Origin: Deinococcus sp. Marseille-Q6407
GTDB taxonomy: Bacteria; Deinococcota; Deinococci; Deinococcales; Deinococcaceae
Assembly (NCBI RefSeq): GCF_946848805.1
Contig: NZ_CAMPFU010000003.1
Location: forward strand, 482,501 to 539,192
Direction of reading: 5' to 3'
DNA: 56,692 bases
Part shown: one piece after another, positions 43,982 to 54,135 of the stretch
How the letters are laid out: every line of letters starts with the position of its first letter
How positions within the stretch are numbered: position 1 is the stretch's first letter
Program-made: the position numbers and the translations under genes
Notes under the pieces: model-generated
Told to the model about the DNA's origin: nothing
The model's database searches: none
Seen by the model: only the letters and a program-made list of their open reading frames with translations

Positions 43982-45226
43982 TCAGGGGTAAACGCCGCGC
44001 ATCTCGGTGGCGCCGGCAATCCGGCTCAGGGCCAGCGTGTAGGCGGCGGTGCGCATCTCGGTGCCGTGCTGCTCCATCAGTGCCAGCACGTTGTCCAGGG
44101 CGCGGTCGATATGCTGCTCCACGACCTTTTCAATTTCGCCCTCGGTCCAGAAGAAGTTGGTGTGTGACTGCACCCACTCGGCGTAGTTCACCACCACGCC
44201 GCCCACCGAGGCGACCAGATCGGGCAGCACGTGAATGTCCTTGCCGCGCAGATAACGCTCGGCTTCGGGCAGCACGGCGCGGTTGGTGGCTTCCACCAGG
44301 TAGCGGGCCCGCACCGAGTGGGCGTTACCGGCATGCACGGTGCCGAAGTCGAAGGCCAGAATCAGGGCGTCCACGTCCAGCTCGATCAGTTCCTCGGGGG
44401 TGATGCTCAGCCCGAAGCCGCTCACGCTGCCCTGTTCCTCGCGCCATTGGCCCAGCGCCTCCAGGTCCAGGCCGCCGCTGCTGTAAGTGGCGCCCTGGCG
44501 GTCGCTGACGGCCACGATCAGGGCGCCACGGTCGCGCAGCAGCCGGGCCGCTTTGGACCCCACGTCACCGTAGCCGAACACGGCGATGCGGGCATTCTTC
44601 ACGCCGCTGCCGTCATTCTCCAGAGTGCGGGCCGTGACCATCGCGGCGCTTTGGCCACGGGCGTCCTTGCTGCCGTACGATCCGCCCAGCGCGATGGGCT
44701 TGCCCACCACCATGCCGTTGATAGAAGTACCCCGGCCTTCGTTGAAAGCGTCGAAAATCCAGGCCATGTTCTGCGAGTCGGTGCCGATGTCCGGCGACAG
44801 GATGTCCTCGTTGGGCCCGATCAGCTCGATCAGTTCGGAGGTGTAGCGCCGGGTCAGGCCTTCGAGCTCGTGCGGGCTGAGGGTCTCGGGGTCCACGTCC
44901 ACCCCGCCCTTGGCGCCGCCCAGCGGCAGGTCGGCCACTGCCGCCTTGAGGGTCATGATGGCGGCTAGCACCTCGCACTCGTGGCGTGAGAGCCCCTCGC
45001 GGAAGCGCACCCCGCCCAGGCTGGGGCCACGGGCGTTGGAGTGCACGGCGCGGTAGCCCTGAAAGACCCGCACATGGCCGTCGTCCATCTTGACCGGCAG
45101 GTTGACCTTGACACTGCGGCGGGGATATTTGAAGTAAGCGAGGGTCTGGTCGGTGACCTCGCAGTAAGGCAGGGCTTCTTGAAGCTGTTCCATCAGCCCT
45201 TGCCAGTTGAGTCCTGAAACCCGCAT
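43982..45226 (-). CDS. Glutamate dehydrogenase homologue, probable regulatory subunit
   Basis: A 414-residue paralogue of the catalytic subunit encoded next. Catalytic Lys106 (PLGGAKGGV) and Asp146 remain, but the substrate lysine is replaced by Leu70 (GPSLGGVR), the GANGPT segment reads EATNRAV, and the pocket segment reads [12 protein letters not shown]. In Thermus thermophilus the paired GdhA is an inactive regulatory subunit that makes GdhB respond to leucine; the same role is inferred here. AAGGAGG is 5 bases before the ATG. First gene of the operon. Confidence 0.9.
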   Translation of the reverse strand: MRVSGLNWQGLMEQLQEALPYCEVTDQTLAYFKYPRRSVKVNLPVKMDDGHVRVFQGYRAVHSNARGPSLGGVRFREGLSRHECEVLAAIMTLKAAVADLPLGGAKGGVDVDPETLSPHELEGLTRRYTSELIELIGPNEDILSPDIGTDSQNMAWIFDAFNEGRGTSINGMVVGKPIALGGSYGSKDARGQSAAMVTARTLENDGSGVKNARIAVFGYGDVGSKAARLLRDRGALIVAVSDRQGATYSSGGLDLEALGQWREEQGSVSGFGLSITPEELIELDVDALILAFDFGTVHAGNAHSVRARYLVEATNRAVLPEAERYLRGKDIHVLPDLVASVGGVVVNYAEWVQSHTNFFWTEGEIEKVVEQHIDRALDNVLALMEQHGTEMRTAAYTLALSRIAGATEMRGVYP

Positions 45227-45564
45227 CTGGGCCTCCTTGAGAAAAGTAAAGTTATGGCATGCCGCCTGACCGTCTCCCGGCCGGCCCCGGCAGCAGGGAG
45301 GGTCCCTGACCCCGCCATCAGCAGGGCAGCGCAGTGAGAAACGAATTCATAGTGACGCTAAGAGCATACACGCTCACCCGCCGCTTGTGGGCCGGTGAGC
45401 TGTGCTTGCCTGCGCAAGTTTATTTTCTCGCTGCCGCCTGTATTTTCTTGCCTCAGCTGTACGGAGAAAATGTGTACGGCAAGGCAGAAAATAAGACCGT
45501 CTTAGAGCATCTATACAGGATTTTATGCATTTCCTGGAGCCGCCAGGCGCGCGCTGGCTCGCTC
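45227..45564. other. Intergenic region upstream of the gdh operon with repeated boxes
   Basis: About 340 bases with no convincing gene. It becomes AT-rich from 45415 on. Four related boxes occur: TATTTTCT at 45421-45428 and 45441-45448, and the reverse form AGAAAAT(A) at 45465-45471 and 45486-45493. A TATGCT -10-like box for the gdh operon lies on the minus strand near 45367, but no clear -35. An open frame on the plus strand through here is judged spurious. Confidence 0.5.
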
Positions 45565-46557
45565 TCAGGCCGGCGCGAGGCGGTCCAGCAGCGCTTCAAG
45601 TTCCTGTCGGGCGGGCGTGGCCGGCAGTTGCAGCAGGGCCGAGCGGGCCAGTTCCAGCCGCCGGGTCACTTCCTGCCAGCCCTGGCAGTCGGTGCCGTAC
45701 TCGCGGCACAGCGCCTGCACACGCGGCAGGTCGCCGCTCTGATCGGCGCGGCGCAGCAAAATCGCGCGTACCTCCTCGGCGGCGGGGGTGTCCAGCAGCC
45801 GCAGCACCGGCAGGGTGGCTTTACCCTCGCGCAGGTCGCTGCCGACCGGTTTGCCCAGGTCTTCCTCGCGGCCCAGCAGGTCCAGCAGGTCGTCGCGGAC
45901 CTGAAACGCCATGCCCAGCTCGCGGCCGTACTGCCGTAGCGCTGCTTCCTGCTCGGCGGGGGCGTCCAGCAGCATGGCCGGTGCAGCGGCGGCCAGCTCC
46001 AGCAGCGCGGCCGTCTTGCCGTAGATGATTCGCTCGTATTGCTCGTCGGAGGGGTTGCCATAGGCGGCCACCTGGAACTGCAGCACCTCGCCCTCACAGA
46101 TCACGCTGGCGACCTCGCCAAAGGCGCGAATCAGCCGCGGGCTGCCGGGCAGTTCGGCCAGCAGCATCAGCAGCCGCGCCAGCATAAAGTCGCCGCTCAT
46201 CACGCTGACCACGTTGCCGTAGCGCCGGAAAGCCGCTTCCTTGCCGCGGCGGGTGTCGGCGTCGTCGATCAGGTCGTCGTGCAGCAGCGAAGCCGAGTGC
46301 AGCAGCTCAACGCAGACGGCCAGCGCCAGGCTCTGCGGATTCTCGTGCGGGCCGCCCAGGGCCTCGGCGCTGAGCAGCGTGACCAGCGGGCGCAGGCGCT
46401 TGCCCCCGGCGGTGACCAGGTCTTCACCGATCAGTTCGATAAATTCCACTTCGGAACGCAGCACTTCGCGCAGCCGCTGCTCGAAAGCAGGCGGCAGGCC
46501 AGCGGCAAACGCGGCCGCGGACGCAGCGGGCCGGGGGGAGACGGAAGGCTGGTTCAT
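45565..46557 (-). CDS. Polyprenyl (trans-prenyl) diphosphate synthase
   Basis: A 330-residue all-alpha isoprenoid synthase. The first Asp-rich motif is LLHDDLIDDADTRRGK (DDxxD), the second VRDDLLDLLG (DDLLD); KRLRPLVTLLSAEALGG is the IPP-binding segment and GKTAALLELAA follows. Residues before the first motif (ELLHSASLLHDD) lack bulky side chains at the chain-length floor, which fits a medium- or long-chain product such as the menaquinone side chain or a carotenoid precursor; exact length not readable. TATACT (complement of 46566-46571) is 8 bases before the ATG: leaderless. Confidence 0.92.
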   Translation of the reverse strand: MNQPSVSPRPAASAAAFAAGLPPAFEQRLREVLRSEVEFIELIGEDLVTAGGKRLRPLVTLLSAEALGGPHENPQSLALAVCVELLHSASLLHDDLIDDADTRRGKEAAFRRYGNVVSVMSGDFMLARLLMLLAELPGSPRLIRAFGEVASVICEGEVLQFQVAAYGNPSDEQYERIIYGKTAALLELAAAAPAMLLDAPAEQEAALRQYGRELGMAFQVRDDLLDLLGREEDLGKPVGSDLREGKATLPVLRLLDTPAAEEVRAILLRRADQSGDLPRVQALCREYGTDCQGWQEVTRRLELARSALLQLPATPARQELEALLDRLAPA

Positions 46558-46565
46558 GCCCGGCC

Positions 46566-46571
46566 AGTATA
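46566..46571 (-). promoter_or_regulatory. -10 box of the polyprenyl synthase gene (leaderless)
   Basis: TATACT on the minus strand, 8 bases before the ATG at 46557. Confidence 0.6.
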
Positions 46572-46716
46572 GGAAATGAGCAGCGCGGCAAAGCGGGATT
46601 CTGGCCCCTTTTGGCCGGCCCGGGGGCCTCCAGGCCTTGAACAACCGCTGGGAGTTGGCCGGGTGGGCAAAAGATCCCTGCGCCAGCGGCGCCCGGACAT
46701 GCTAAAAAGGAGGCAT

Positions 46717-47418
46717 ATGGAAAGCGTCGTCGCACTGTTTCAAACTCCCCAGCAGGCCGCCCGGGCCCTGCAGGTTCTCGAGTCGCGCGGCTTTGACCGT
46801 GACCGCCTGGGCTTTGCCTGCACCGACGTGGTGGCCCAGAGCGAGATGGCCGACGCGACCGGCGTCAGCCCCGAAGAGGGCGCTCCGGCCGGCTCCGGCG
46901 GCGTCATCAAGGGCGCAATTCTGGGCGCTCTGGGCGGTCTCGCCCTGACGGTACCGGTCTGGATTCTGCTGGCCCTGATTCCCGCCGCCCAGGTGTATGT
47001 GGACGGCGGCATGTACGCCTCGCTGTTCGGATTGATCGGTGGCGTGACTCTGGGTGGCCTGTTCGGGGCGCTGTCGGGTTCGGACAACGGCGATTACGTG
47101 CGTCTGCTGCGCGGCTTCGGAATGCCGATGCCGGACGCCGAGCGCGTCTATGGCCGCATGCAGGAGGGTGACGTTTTGGTGATTGCCCGTGACGCCGATC
47201 AGAGCCGCACCAGCGAAGCGTCCAACCTGCTGCGTCAGCTGGGTGCTCGCTCGCTGGACAGCATGGACACTGCCGGACAGGCCGTCAACGAAGAGGTGCC
47301 GCTGCGCAGCGAGGGCCGCGGCGCCCGCGCCGAGCGGCAGGCCAATGAAGGCATCGGCGCCGTGGGTTCTACCCCCGACGAAGCTGTCAGCTCCGAAGCC
47401 GAACAGACTCGGCGCTAA
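46717..47418 (+). CDS. General stress 17M/YflT-like protein with membrane segments
   Basis: A 233-residue protein. The N-terminus (SVVALFQTPQQAARALQVLESRGFDRDRLGFACTD) is the ferredoxin-like fold of general stress protein 17M/YflT. Two Gly-rich hydrophobic stretches follow (about 65-95 and 100-125), probably membrane or glycine-zipper segments. A second alpha/beta unit resembles the first, with LLRGFGMPMPDAERVYGRMQEGDVLVIARD, and the end is a hydrophilic tail. Proteins of this type are often stress-induced in Deinococcus and cyanobacteria. AAGGAGG is only 3-4 bases before the ATG. Confidence 0.8.
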   Translation: MESVVALFQTPQQAARALQVLESRGFDRDRLGFACTDVVAQSEMADATGVSPEEGAPAGSGGVIKGAILGALGGLALTVPVWILLALIPAAQVYVDGGMYASLFGLIGGVTLGGLFGALSGSDNGDYVRLLRGFGMPMPDAERVYGRMQEGDVLVIARDADQSRTSEASNLLRQLGARSLDSMDTAGQAVNEEVPLRSEGRGARAERQANEGIGAVGSTPDEAVSSEAEQTRR

Positions 47419-47477
47419 TTCCCGGCGTTCTCGCCGGCAGCAGGCCGCCGCGCCTGGGCCGGTCAGGCGCTTTCCGG

Positions 47478-47506
47478 GCCGCTTCCTCAAAGGAGGCGGC
47501 TTTTTT
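47478..47506 (+). terminator. Terminator of the YflT-like gene
   Basis: GCCGC(TT)CCTC pairs with GAGGCGGC across a short AAA loop, followed by six T. Confidence 0.8.
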
Positions 47507-47588
47507 GCTGTGGAGAGCGGCAGGCTCTATGGCCCCTGACTCTGTGTGGTCATATGTGGTCAGCTGCCGGGTGCGTAGGCCCGTGCCG

Positions 47589-47594
47589 TATGAT
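47589..47594 (+). promoter_or_regulatory. -10 box of the TrmN-like gene (leaderless)
   Basis: TATGAT, 8 bases before the ATG at 47603. Confidence 0.5.
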
Positions 47595-47602
47595 GGGCGG
47601 AT

Positions 47603-48670
47603 ATGCCCCGCCGCACTTCCTCCCGCTCTGCCCGCCGTCCCCACCACCCGCCAGCCGGCAACCCCGCCGAATGGCCGCTGTACGAAGCCGAGGTGCTGCG
47701 CGGCCTGGAAGAGGTCGCCCGCACCGAGCTGGGCACGGTCCGTGGGCTGGACATTCTGTCGGTCGGCGACGAGGCGGTGCAGTTTCGCTACGCCGGCGAC
47801 CTCTCGCGGCTGAGCCGCCTGCGCAGCGTCACGGCGGTGTACGCGGTGCGCCGCTGGGACGTGCCGCGCCCACGTGGGCTGCTGGGGCATCAGCAGCTGG
47901 GCGAGCTGACCGGCTGGCTGCGTGAGGTGGCGGCGCAGGGCGGGCATACCTCGCTGCGCCTGTCGGCAGCGGGCCGGGACACCGAAGTGATGGAGCGCCT
48001 GACCGCCGAAATCGCGGCGGGCCTGGGGTTGCCGCACCAGCCTGAAGACGGCGAACTGCGGTTGCGGCTGCGCCCGGCGGCAGACGGCAGCGGCTGGGAG
48101 GTGCTGGCCCGGCTGACGCCCCGGCCCCTATCGGCCCGTGACTGGCGGGTCTGCAACCGCGAGGGCGGCCTGAACGCGGCGGCGGCGTACGGCGCGTTGG
48201 CTCTGGCGGGGCTGCGGGCCAGCGACCGGATCTTCAACCCGATGTGCGGCAGCGGCACCCTGCTGGTCGAGCGGGCCCTGATGGGCCCCTACGAGGCAAT
48301 GGTGGGCGTGGACATTGACCCGGAAGCAGTAGCCTGCGCCCGTGCCAACCTGCGCGCCGCCGGCCGCCGGGTAGAAGTGGCGCAGGTGGACGCCCTGAAC
48401 ACTGGCCTGCCGCCGCGCTCTTTTGACCTGATCGTGGCCGACCTGCCCTGGGGCGACGATATCGGCACCCACGGCGGCAACGCCGAGCTGTACCCTGCTT
48501 TTCTGCGCGAGATGCACCGGCTGTGTTCCAAGGGTGGCCGGCTGCTGGTCATCACTCACGAAATCCGGCTGTTCGAGCGGGTGCTGGCCGGGTCTCCCTG
48601 GCAGGGCCGTGAGCTGACGCAGATTTACAGCGGCGGGCATCACCCCAAGGTTTATCTGCTGACCCGCTAG
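47603..48670 (+). CDS. THUMP-domain RNA guanine-N2 methyltransferase (TrmN/Trm14-like)
   Basis: A 355-residue class I methyltransferase. Residues ~25-165 form a ferredoxin-like plus THUMP domain that binds tRNA. The Rossmann domain follows with the motif FNPMCGSGTLLVERAL, acidic VGVDIDPEAVACARANL and the catalytic ADLPWG, the (D/N)PPY-type motif of N2-guanine methyltransferases. It matches the Thermus enzyme that makes m2G6 in tRNA; a 23S rRNA methyltransferase of the RlmL type is a less likely alternative given the size. TATGAT (47589-47594) is 8 bases before the ATG. Confidence 0.88.
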   Translation: MPRRTSSRSARRPHHPPAGNPAEWPLYEAEVLRGLEEVARTELGTVRGLDILSVGDEAVQFRYAGDLSRLSRLRSVTAVYAVRRWDVPRPRGLLGHQQLGELTGWLREVAAQGGHTSLRLSAAGRDTEVMERLTAEIAAGLGLPHQPEDGELRLRLRPAADGSGWEVLARLTPRPLSARDWRVCNREGGLNAAAAYGALALAGLRASDRIFNPMCGSGTLLVERALMGPYEAMVGVDIDPEAVACARANLRAAGRRVEVAQVDALNTGLPPRSFDLIVADLPWGDDIGTHGGNAELYPAFLREMHRLCSKGGRLLVITHEIRLFERVLAGSPWQGRELTQIYSGGHHPKVYLLTR

Positions 48671-48752
48671 CCTCTCTGCTTGCGCCAGGCCGCCCGGCCC
48701 CGTGCTGCCTGGGACAATTGGGATTGGGACAATTCAGGCCTGCCCTGCCGCC

Positions 48753-48758
48753 TAGACT
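48753..48758 (+). promoter_or_regulatory. -10 box of the copper/cytochrome-oxidase assembly operon (leaderless)
   Basis: TAGACT, 7 bases before the first ATG of the ATGATG at 48766. Confidence 0.6.
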
Positions 48759-48765
48759 GAGAGGC

Positions 48766-49472
48766 ATGATGACTCGGCCCCGCACTGGTCAACCGCTCTT
48801 TTTCCGCGCCTCCTCCCGCCTGGGCGCGGCTCTGGTGCTGCTGCCCGCTCTGCTGGTGGCCTGCCAGTCGCCGGAGCAGCAAAATACGGCGGCCTCGGCC
48901 ACAACAACCACGACGGCTACGACCACCACTTCGTCGGCAGAGACGGCTGCGCCGGCCGCTGACGATACGGCTTCCGGCACTCTGGCTTCGGGCAGCATGG
49001 CCTCGGGTGGCATGGCGATGGACCACAGCGCCCACGCGGGCCATGCGGCCAGCGGCGCCAGTACCAGTAGCGCCACTGCCAGCAGCGCCAGCACCGGCGA
49101 CCTGCCGCTGGAAGTGCAGGCCGCCACGGTGAGGGCTGTGCCGCCCAGCATCGGTGACACCGCCGCCTACGTGACGCTGCACAACCCCACCGATCAGGAC
49201 ATCGTGCTGACCGGCGCAGCCAGCGACGCGGCCGAACACGTGATGCTGATGCAAACCATGACCTCCGATGCCAGCGGCACCAGCATGAGCGGCATGGTAG
49301 AAACGCCCCAGCTGACCGTGCCGGCCGGCGGCGAGCTGAAGATGGGCCCCGGCGGCGACCACGTGATGCTGATGGGCCTGAAAGAACCGCTAAAGGAAGG
49401 CAGCCGGCTGAACCTGACCTTGCAGACGCAGGACGGCCGCACCCTGGAGGTCAGCGCGGAGGTGCAGCGCCC

Positions 49473-49476
<4 letters not shown>
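48766..49476 (+). CDS. PCu(A)C copper chaperone lipoprotein with Met/His-rich segment
   Basis: A 236-residue lipoprotein with lipobox LVAC, a Thr/Ala linker and a Met/His-rich stretch (GSMASGGMAMDHSAHAGHA, about residues 77-97) that looks like a metal-binding arm. The C-terminal ~125 residues are a PCuAC domain with copper ligands in EHVMLMQTM and GGDHVMLMGL. PCuAC proteins pass Cu(I) to the CuA site of cytochrome oxidase together with SCO. First gene of a tightly coupled operon: its stop overlaps the SCO start by 4 bases. Confidence 0.92.
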
Positions 49477-50227
<751 letters not shown>

Positions 50228-50231
<4 letters not shown>

Positions 50232-51037
50232 ACCTCAATCCCTCGTTCGCTGATCTGCTGACTCTGAACTTCAATCTGCTGATCTGGGCTGGTCTGGCCC
50301 TGGTCGCCGCGTTTTACTTCTGGCAGTTTGCCCGTTTCCGCCGTGGCCCCGGCGGCCGGCAGAACTGGCCGGTGTGGAAAGCGGCGCTGTTTGTGCTGTC
50401 GCTGCTCAGTGCGCTGTGGGCGCTGGATTCCAGCGCAGCGGTCTATACCTTGAACTCCATGGCGCTGTATATGGCGCGGCTGATGGTGCTGGCCGAGCTG
50501 GTGCCGCCGCTGCTGCTGCTGAGTGTGCCGCGCGGCATTCAGCTTTCGCCGCAGTCGCCGCTGGGCCGGCTGTTCAGCGTGCTGTTCGACCCCTGGGTGG
50601 CTTTTGCTGTCTGGACCGCCGTGATTCTGTACTGGAATATTCCGGCCGGATTCAACGCCAGCATCGTGACCAACACGGCCGCCATCTTGCTGCCGGCGCT
50701 GTACCTGATCAGCGGCACCATGATCTGGGGAGCCATGCTGCGCCCACTGCCCAGCATTCAGCCGGGGGCTTTCGGCAAGCGCGGCTGGTTCGGCTTTCTG
50801 GCTGCGCTGCCGATGATGTCCATCGCCACCTGGTGGCTCTATGCCCGTGACGTGCTGTATCAGCCGTATGTGGGCGCGGTGTGCCTGTGGAACCTGACCC
50901 CGCTGCAAAACCAGCAGATCAGCGGCTGGATCATGATGCTGGCCGGGATGCCGGCGCTGGGCCTGGCCGTGCTGCAGATGATGGCCTGGCTGATTGAGAT
51001 TTCCGGCGGTAACGAGCAGCCTCAGCCGCGCAGCTGA
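50228..51037 (+). CDS. CtaG-type (caa3) cytochrome oxidase assembly membrane protein, lacking histidines
   Basis: A 269-residue polytopic protein (seven or so helices) of the CtaG_Cox family: LNSMALYMARLMVLAELVPPLLLLSVPRG, LYLISGTMIWGAMLRPLP and LTPLQNQQISGWIMMLAGMPAL match the family blocks. In typical members the first block carries HMxxHM histidines thought to bind copper or heme; here the motif reads YMARLM, and the whole protein has no histidine at all. Position behind PCuAC and SCO still argues for a role in oxidase assembly. Start overlaps the SCO stop (ATGA). Confidence 0.85.
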
Positions 51038-51121
51038 CGCTGAGAGGAGCAGAGGCTCTCCATAGGGATTCTTAGCTTGCCTGGTCAGGCCCGGCGCGGA
51101 TTCCCTATGATGGAAGCACTT

Positions 51122-53851
51122 ATGAATATCGAAGAACTGTTTCGCAGTCGGTTTGGCCCTGAGTCCGCCCGGCAGCTGGCGCAGGAGCTGGGGCTGGACC
51201 CCGAGCAGACGGCCCGCCTTCTGGACCGGGCAGCCCGCTCACAGCTGGAAGCTCTGGCCCAGCACGCCCGTTCCGACCACGGCCGCACGCAGGTGCTGGA
51301 CGCCATTGCCAACCTGCCGCGCTTCCGCGACGTGCAGCAGGCACTGACCGAGCAGGGCGGCGCGGCCTCACTGGTTCTGGCCGGTGAGCTGCTGACCCCC
51401 AACCTGCTGGACGCTGACCAGACCGAGCAGGCCGGGCAGCTGTCGCGGGTGGAAGGCGCACCGCAGGAGGCCATCCTCCGCCTGATGAACATGACCCTGC
51501 CGCTGCTGCTGAGCTTTATCGGTCAGGCCGGCGTCAACGAGGGCACCATTACCCAGATCATGTCCACCATCCGTGGCAGCGGAGTTCGTCCGCGTTCGTC
51601 TGGTGGCTCCTATGTGGCGCGTGCGGCAGCCAACGCTTCTCAGAATGCACCTCATTTCGTGGACGATGGGCAGGCCGCTGCCGGTGAGACAAAAAAAGCC
51701 GTTGAGCCGGCTGTTGCTGAGCCGGCGGACCGCCAAGCTGGCGCTGAAGTGGGGGCAGCCGGCGCTGAAGTGGCTCAGCCCCCTGTCGCTCAGCCTTCTA
51801 TAGCTCAGGCTCCGGCGGTCCAGTCCTCCACACCAGAGGCTCCCAAACCACAGCCTTCAGAGCCCCAGTCCCAGCCTCCGGCAGCGGCCACCAGCGCTTC
51901 AGCGGCTGGCATGGCGCCTTCGCAGCCTGCGGCGCAGGCCCAACCGGGCGGCCACCCAACGCCTGTTCCCGCCCCAGAAACTCAGCCGCACCAGCCCGAG
52001 CTGGCCCAGGACACCGACTATTCCAAGGACAGCGTGGTGTCGGCGCTGCTGACAGGGGCCACTGTGCCGGAGCCGGGCAGCGTCCGCAGCGAGCCGCAGC
52101 CTCAGGCACCGGCAGCTCCGGTCAAGGACAACCCTTACCGCAGTGAGCCGGAACCTCAGCAGGCGGAGGCAAGCCAGCCGGAACCGGAACTGGCCGAGAA
52201 CACGGATTATTCCAAGGACAGCGTGGTTTCTGCGTTGCTGCAGGGCACCGAAGCGGCGCCGGCAGCCGCTGCGGCCAAAGCGGCCCAGCCCAAGCCGGCC
52301 GCACAACCGGCCAAAGAAGCCACGCAACCGGCCCAGGCTGAACAGGCCCGGCCCAAAATGGAGCAGAGCCAGCCGCAACAGGCCAGCAAAACTCAGCCCA
52401 GTGACACCAAACCCAGCGAAACCAAGCCCAGCCCAGCGCTGGCTGCTCCCGAGCCGGTCCAGCCTGCACCTGCTGCGACCTCCGAGAATTCAGAGAAGGC
52501 GGTCCAGCCCAGCAGCGGCCCTACCCCTGAAGCGTTGGCTGCCGCTGCCGCCGCCGCTGGCATCGGTGGCGGAGCTGTCCGTCCGTCTGCGCCAGCGGCT
52601 CCGGCTGGCAGCCCCTGGAAGTCAACTCCGCCCGTGGTGGTGGGCGGCCAGCCTTCACAGGCGCCTGCCCGCGCCGAGCCGGCACCGGCCCCAGCACCCA
52701 GCCCAGCACCTGCGGCTCAGCCCCAGGCCACCGCAGCTGGACCTCTGAATGCTGGGACCCTGCTGGCCCTGTTTGCCGAGCAGTTCTCTGGCGAGGGCGT
52801 GGGTGCCCTGGCCGAAGCAGTCGGGTTCGGCCGGCGTGATGCAGCCCGGGCAGTGCAAGGCACGGCCGCTGTGCTGCTCAGCGCCCTGAGCCAGAAAGGC
52901 CATGATCCGGCCGGCGCCGCCGAGTTGCTGGAAATGAGCAGCGATTACGGCCGTGTCTCCACCGAAGATGCCCGCCTGAACACTGCCCTGCTGGGCAACC
53001 GCGCCGAACTGGGTGCCCTGGAAGTGCGTGGCCTGAGTGTGCTGAACCGCCTGATGGACAACCCCAGCCAGGTGGGCGGCCGCCTGGGAACGGCCCTGGG
53101 CACTTCCGGCGAGCAGGCCGGCCGCCTGCTGGCCCTGCTGGCCCCCTTCGTGCTAGGTCTGCTGGGCCGCCGCGCCCGCGCCGCCGGCATGGACGCCGCT
53201 GGCCTGAGCCGTGTCCTGAGCGACGTGACCCCTCAGCAGCTGGAAACGCTGCTGCCCCAGGGCATGGGCCCCCTCAAAGCGCTGCTCAGCATGCAGCTGT
53301 TTGGCGCTGCGCCCAAAGAACGAGCGACTCTGCTGGAAACCAAGCAGGCCAAGGCCGCGCCTTTGCCTACGGCAGCTGTGAACGACAAACCTGCTCCTCC
53401 GGTGCAGCCGATGTCTCCGGAGCCGCCCCGCCCGGCCGCTCCGGCACCGGCCCAGCCGGAACGCCAGGGTGGCTTTCCCTGGTGGTTGCTGGCGCTGGTC
53501 ATCCTGGCCGGCTTGGGTTGGTACCTCTATCAGAATCAGAATGGCGCCCAGACCCCGGCTCAGCCGGCTCAGACTCAGACGGCCCCGGCGGCCGGCGACA
53601 CAGCTTTCACGGTGTCGCAGCCGGCCAACGGCGCCGAGATGCCGGCCAGCGGTTTTGCCCTGAGTGGCACGGCCCAGCCGAGCACCAACTACAGACTGTT
53701 GCAAGACGGCAGCGAGGTCGGCACCTTCACCTCCGGCCCGGACGGCACCTGGACTGCGGATGTGGCTGCCACCACCGCCGGCCAGCACACCTACAGCGTG
53801 CAGACCGAAAGCGGCAGCGAGGTCGCCAACCTGCCTCTGACACTCAAGTAA
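51122..53851 (+). CDS. Large DUF937-like membrane protein with disordered linker and Ig-like tail
   Basis: A 909-residue protein in five parts. Residues 1-~160: alpha-helical DUF937/YidB-like domain (LFRSRFGPESARQLAQELGLDP...LPLLLSFIG). ~165-540: Pro/Ala/Gln/Glu-rich disordered linker with the motif TDYSKDSVVSALL twice (from residues 297 and 360). ~545-755: second DUF937-like domain (LLALFAEQFSGEGVGALAEAVG...LAPFVLGLLGRRA). ~787-806: one transmembrane helix, WWLLALVILAGLGWYLY. ~830-909: Ig-like domain (FTVSQPANGAEMPASGFALSG). No signal peptide, so the big N-terminal part is probably cytoplasmic. ATG at 51122 is preceded by GGAAG and by TATGAT (51106-51111); ATG at 51107 is the alternative. 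Confidence 0.78.
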   Translation: MNIEELFRSRFGPESARQLAQELGLDPEQTARLLDRAARSQLEALAQHARSDHGRTQVLDAIANLPRFRDVQQALTEQGGAASLVLAGELLTPNLLDADQTEQAGQLSRVEGAPQEAILRLMNMTLPLLLSFIGQAGVNEGTITQIMSTIRGSGVRPRSSGGSYVARAAANASQNAPHFVDDGQAAAGETKKAVEPAVAEPADRQAGAEVGAAGAEVAQPPVAQPSIAQAPAVQSSTPEAPKPQPSEPQSQPPAAATSASAAGMAPSQPAAQAQPGGHPTPVPAPETQPHQPELAQDTDYSKDSVVSALLTGATVPEPGSVRSEPQPQAPAAPVKDNPYRSEPEPQQAEASQPEPELAENTDYSKDSVVSALLQGTEAAPAAAAAKAAQPKPAAQPAKEATQPAQAEQARPKMEQSQPQQASKTQPSDTKPSETKPSPALAAPEPVQPAPAATSENSEKAVQPSSGPTPEALAAAAAAAGIGGGAVRPSAPAAPAGSPWKSTPPVVVGGQPSQAPARAEPAPAPAPSPAPAAQPQATAAGPLNAGTLLALFAEQFSGEGVGALAEAVGFGRRDAARAVQGTAAVLLSALSQKGHDPAGAAELLEMSSDYGRVSTEDARLNTALLGNRAELGALEVRGLSVLNRLMDNPSQVGGRLGTALGTSGEQAGRLLALLAPFVLGLLGRRARAAGMDAAGLSRVLSDVTPQQLETLLPQGMGPLKALLSMQLFGAAPKERATLLETKQAKAAPLPTAAVNDKPAPPVQPMSPEPPRPAAPAPAQPERQGGFPWWLLALVILAGLGWYLYQNQNGAQTPAQPAQTQTAPAAGDTAFTVSQPANGAEMPASGFALSGTAQPSTNYRLLQDGSEVGTFTSGPDGTWTADVAATTAGQHTYSVQTESGSEVANLPLTLK

Positions 53852-53878
53852 CGGCCCTTAAACAACCGGCTACTGAAC

Positions 53879-53906
53879 GGCCTCCCTTTGCGGGGAGGCC
53901 CTTTTA
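53879..53906 (+). terminator. Terminator of the DUF937-like gene
   Basis: GGCCTCCC (53879-53886) pairs with GGGAGGCC (53893-53900), loop TTTGCG, then CTTTTA. Confidence 0.85.
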
Positions 53907-53952
53907 CTGGGGCGCCGAAGCTCTGTTCAGAGATCGGGAAAGTAAGGTTTGA

Positions 53953-53971
53953 TTAAGAAGCCCTTTCTTAA
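53953..53971. promoter_or_regulatory. Inverted repeat upstream of degV
   Basis: TTAAGAA-GCCCT-TTCTTAA, a perfect 7-bp inverted repeat 165 bases before the degV start; possible operator. The rest of the ~230-base gap shows no gene. Confidence 0.4.
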
Positions 53972-54135
53972 TTTGTTTTCTGTCTTAGGGGAGCGGTCTG
54001 TTTTGGCAGACGGCTGACTCCTATCCATTTTTCCCGGGGGCTGGCCCTGGGCGTCCCTGGCAGAGATACCTCGCCGGGGACTGGACTTTGCCCTCTTCTT
54101 TCTACCTTTTCAGCCCTGCTGCAGGGAGGCCACCC

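Noticed and set aside
45334..45939. Plus-strand open frame starting [13 protein letters not shown] in the region beyond gdh
   Set aside because: The first half lies in the box-rich intergenic tract and the second half is antisense to the polyprenyl synthase; no family resemblance and no ribosome site.
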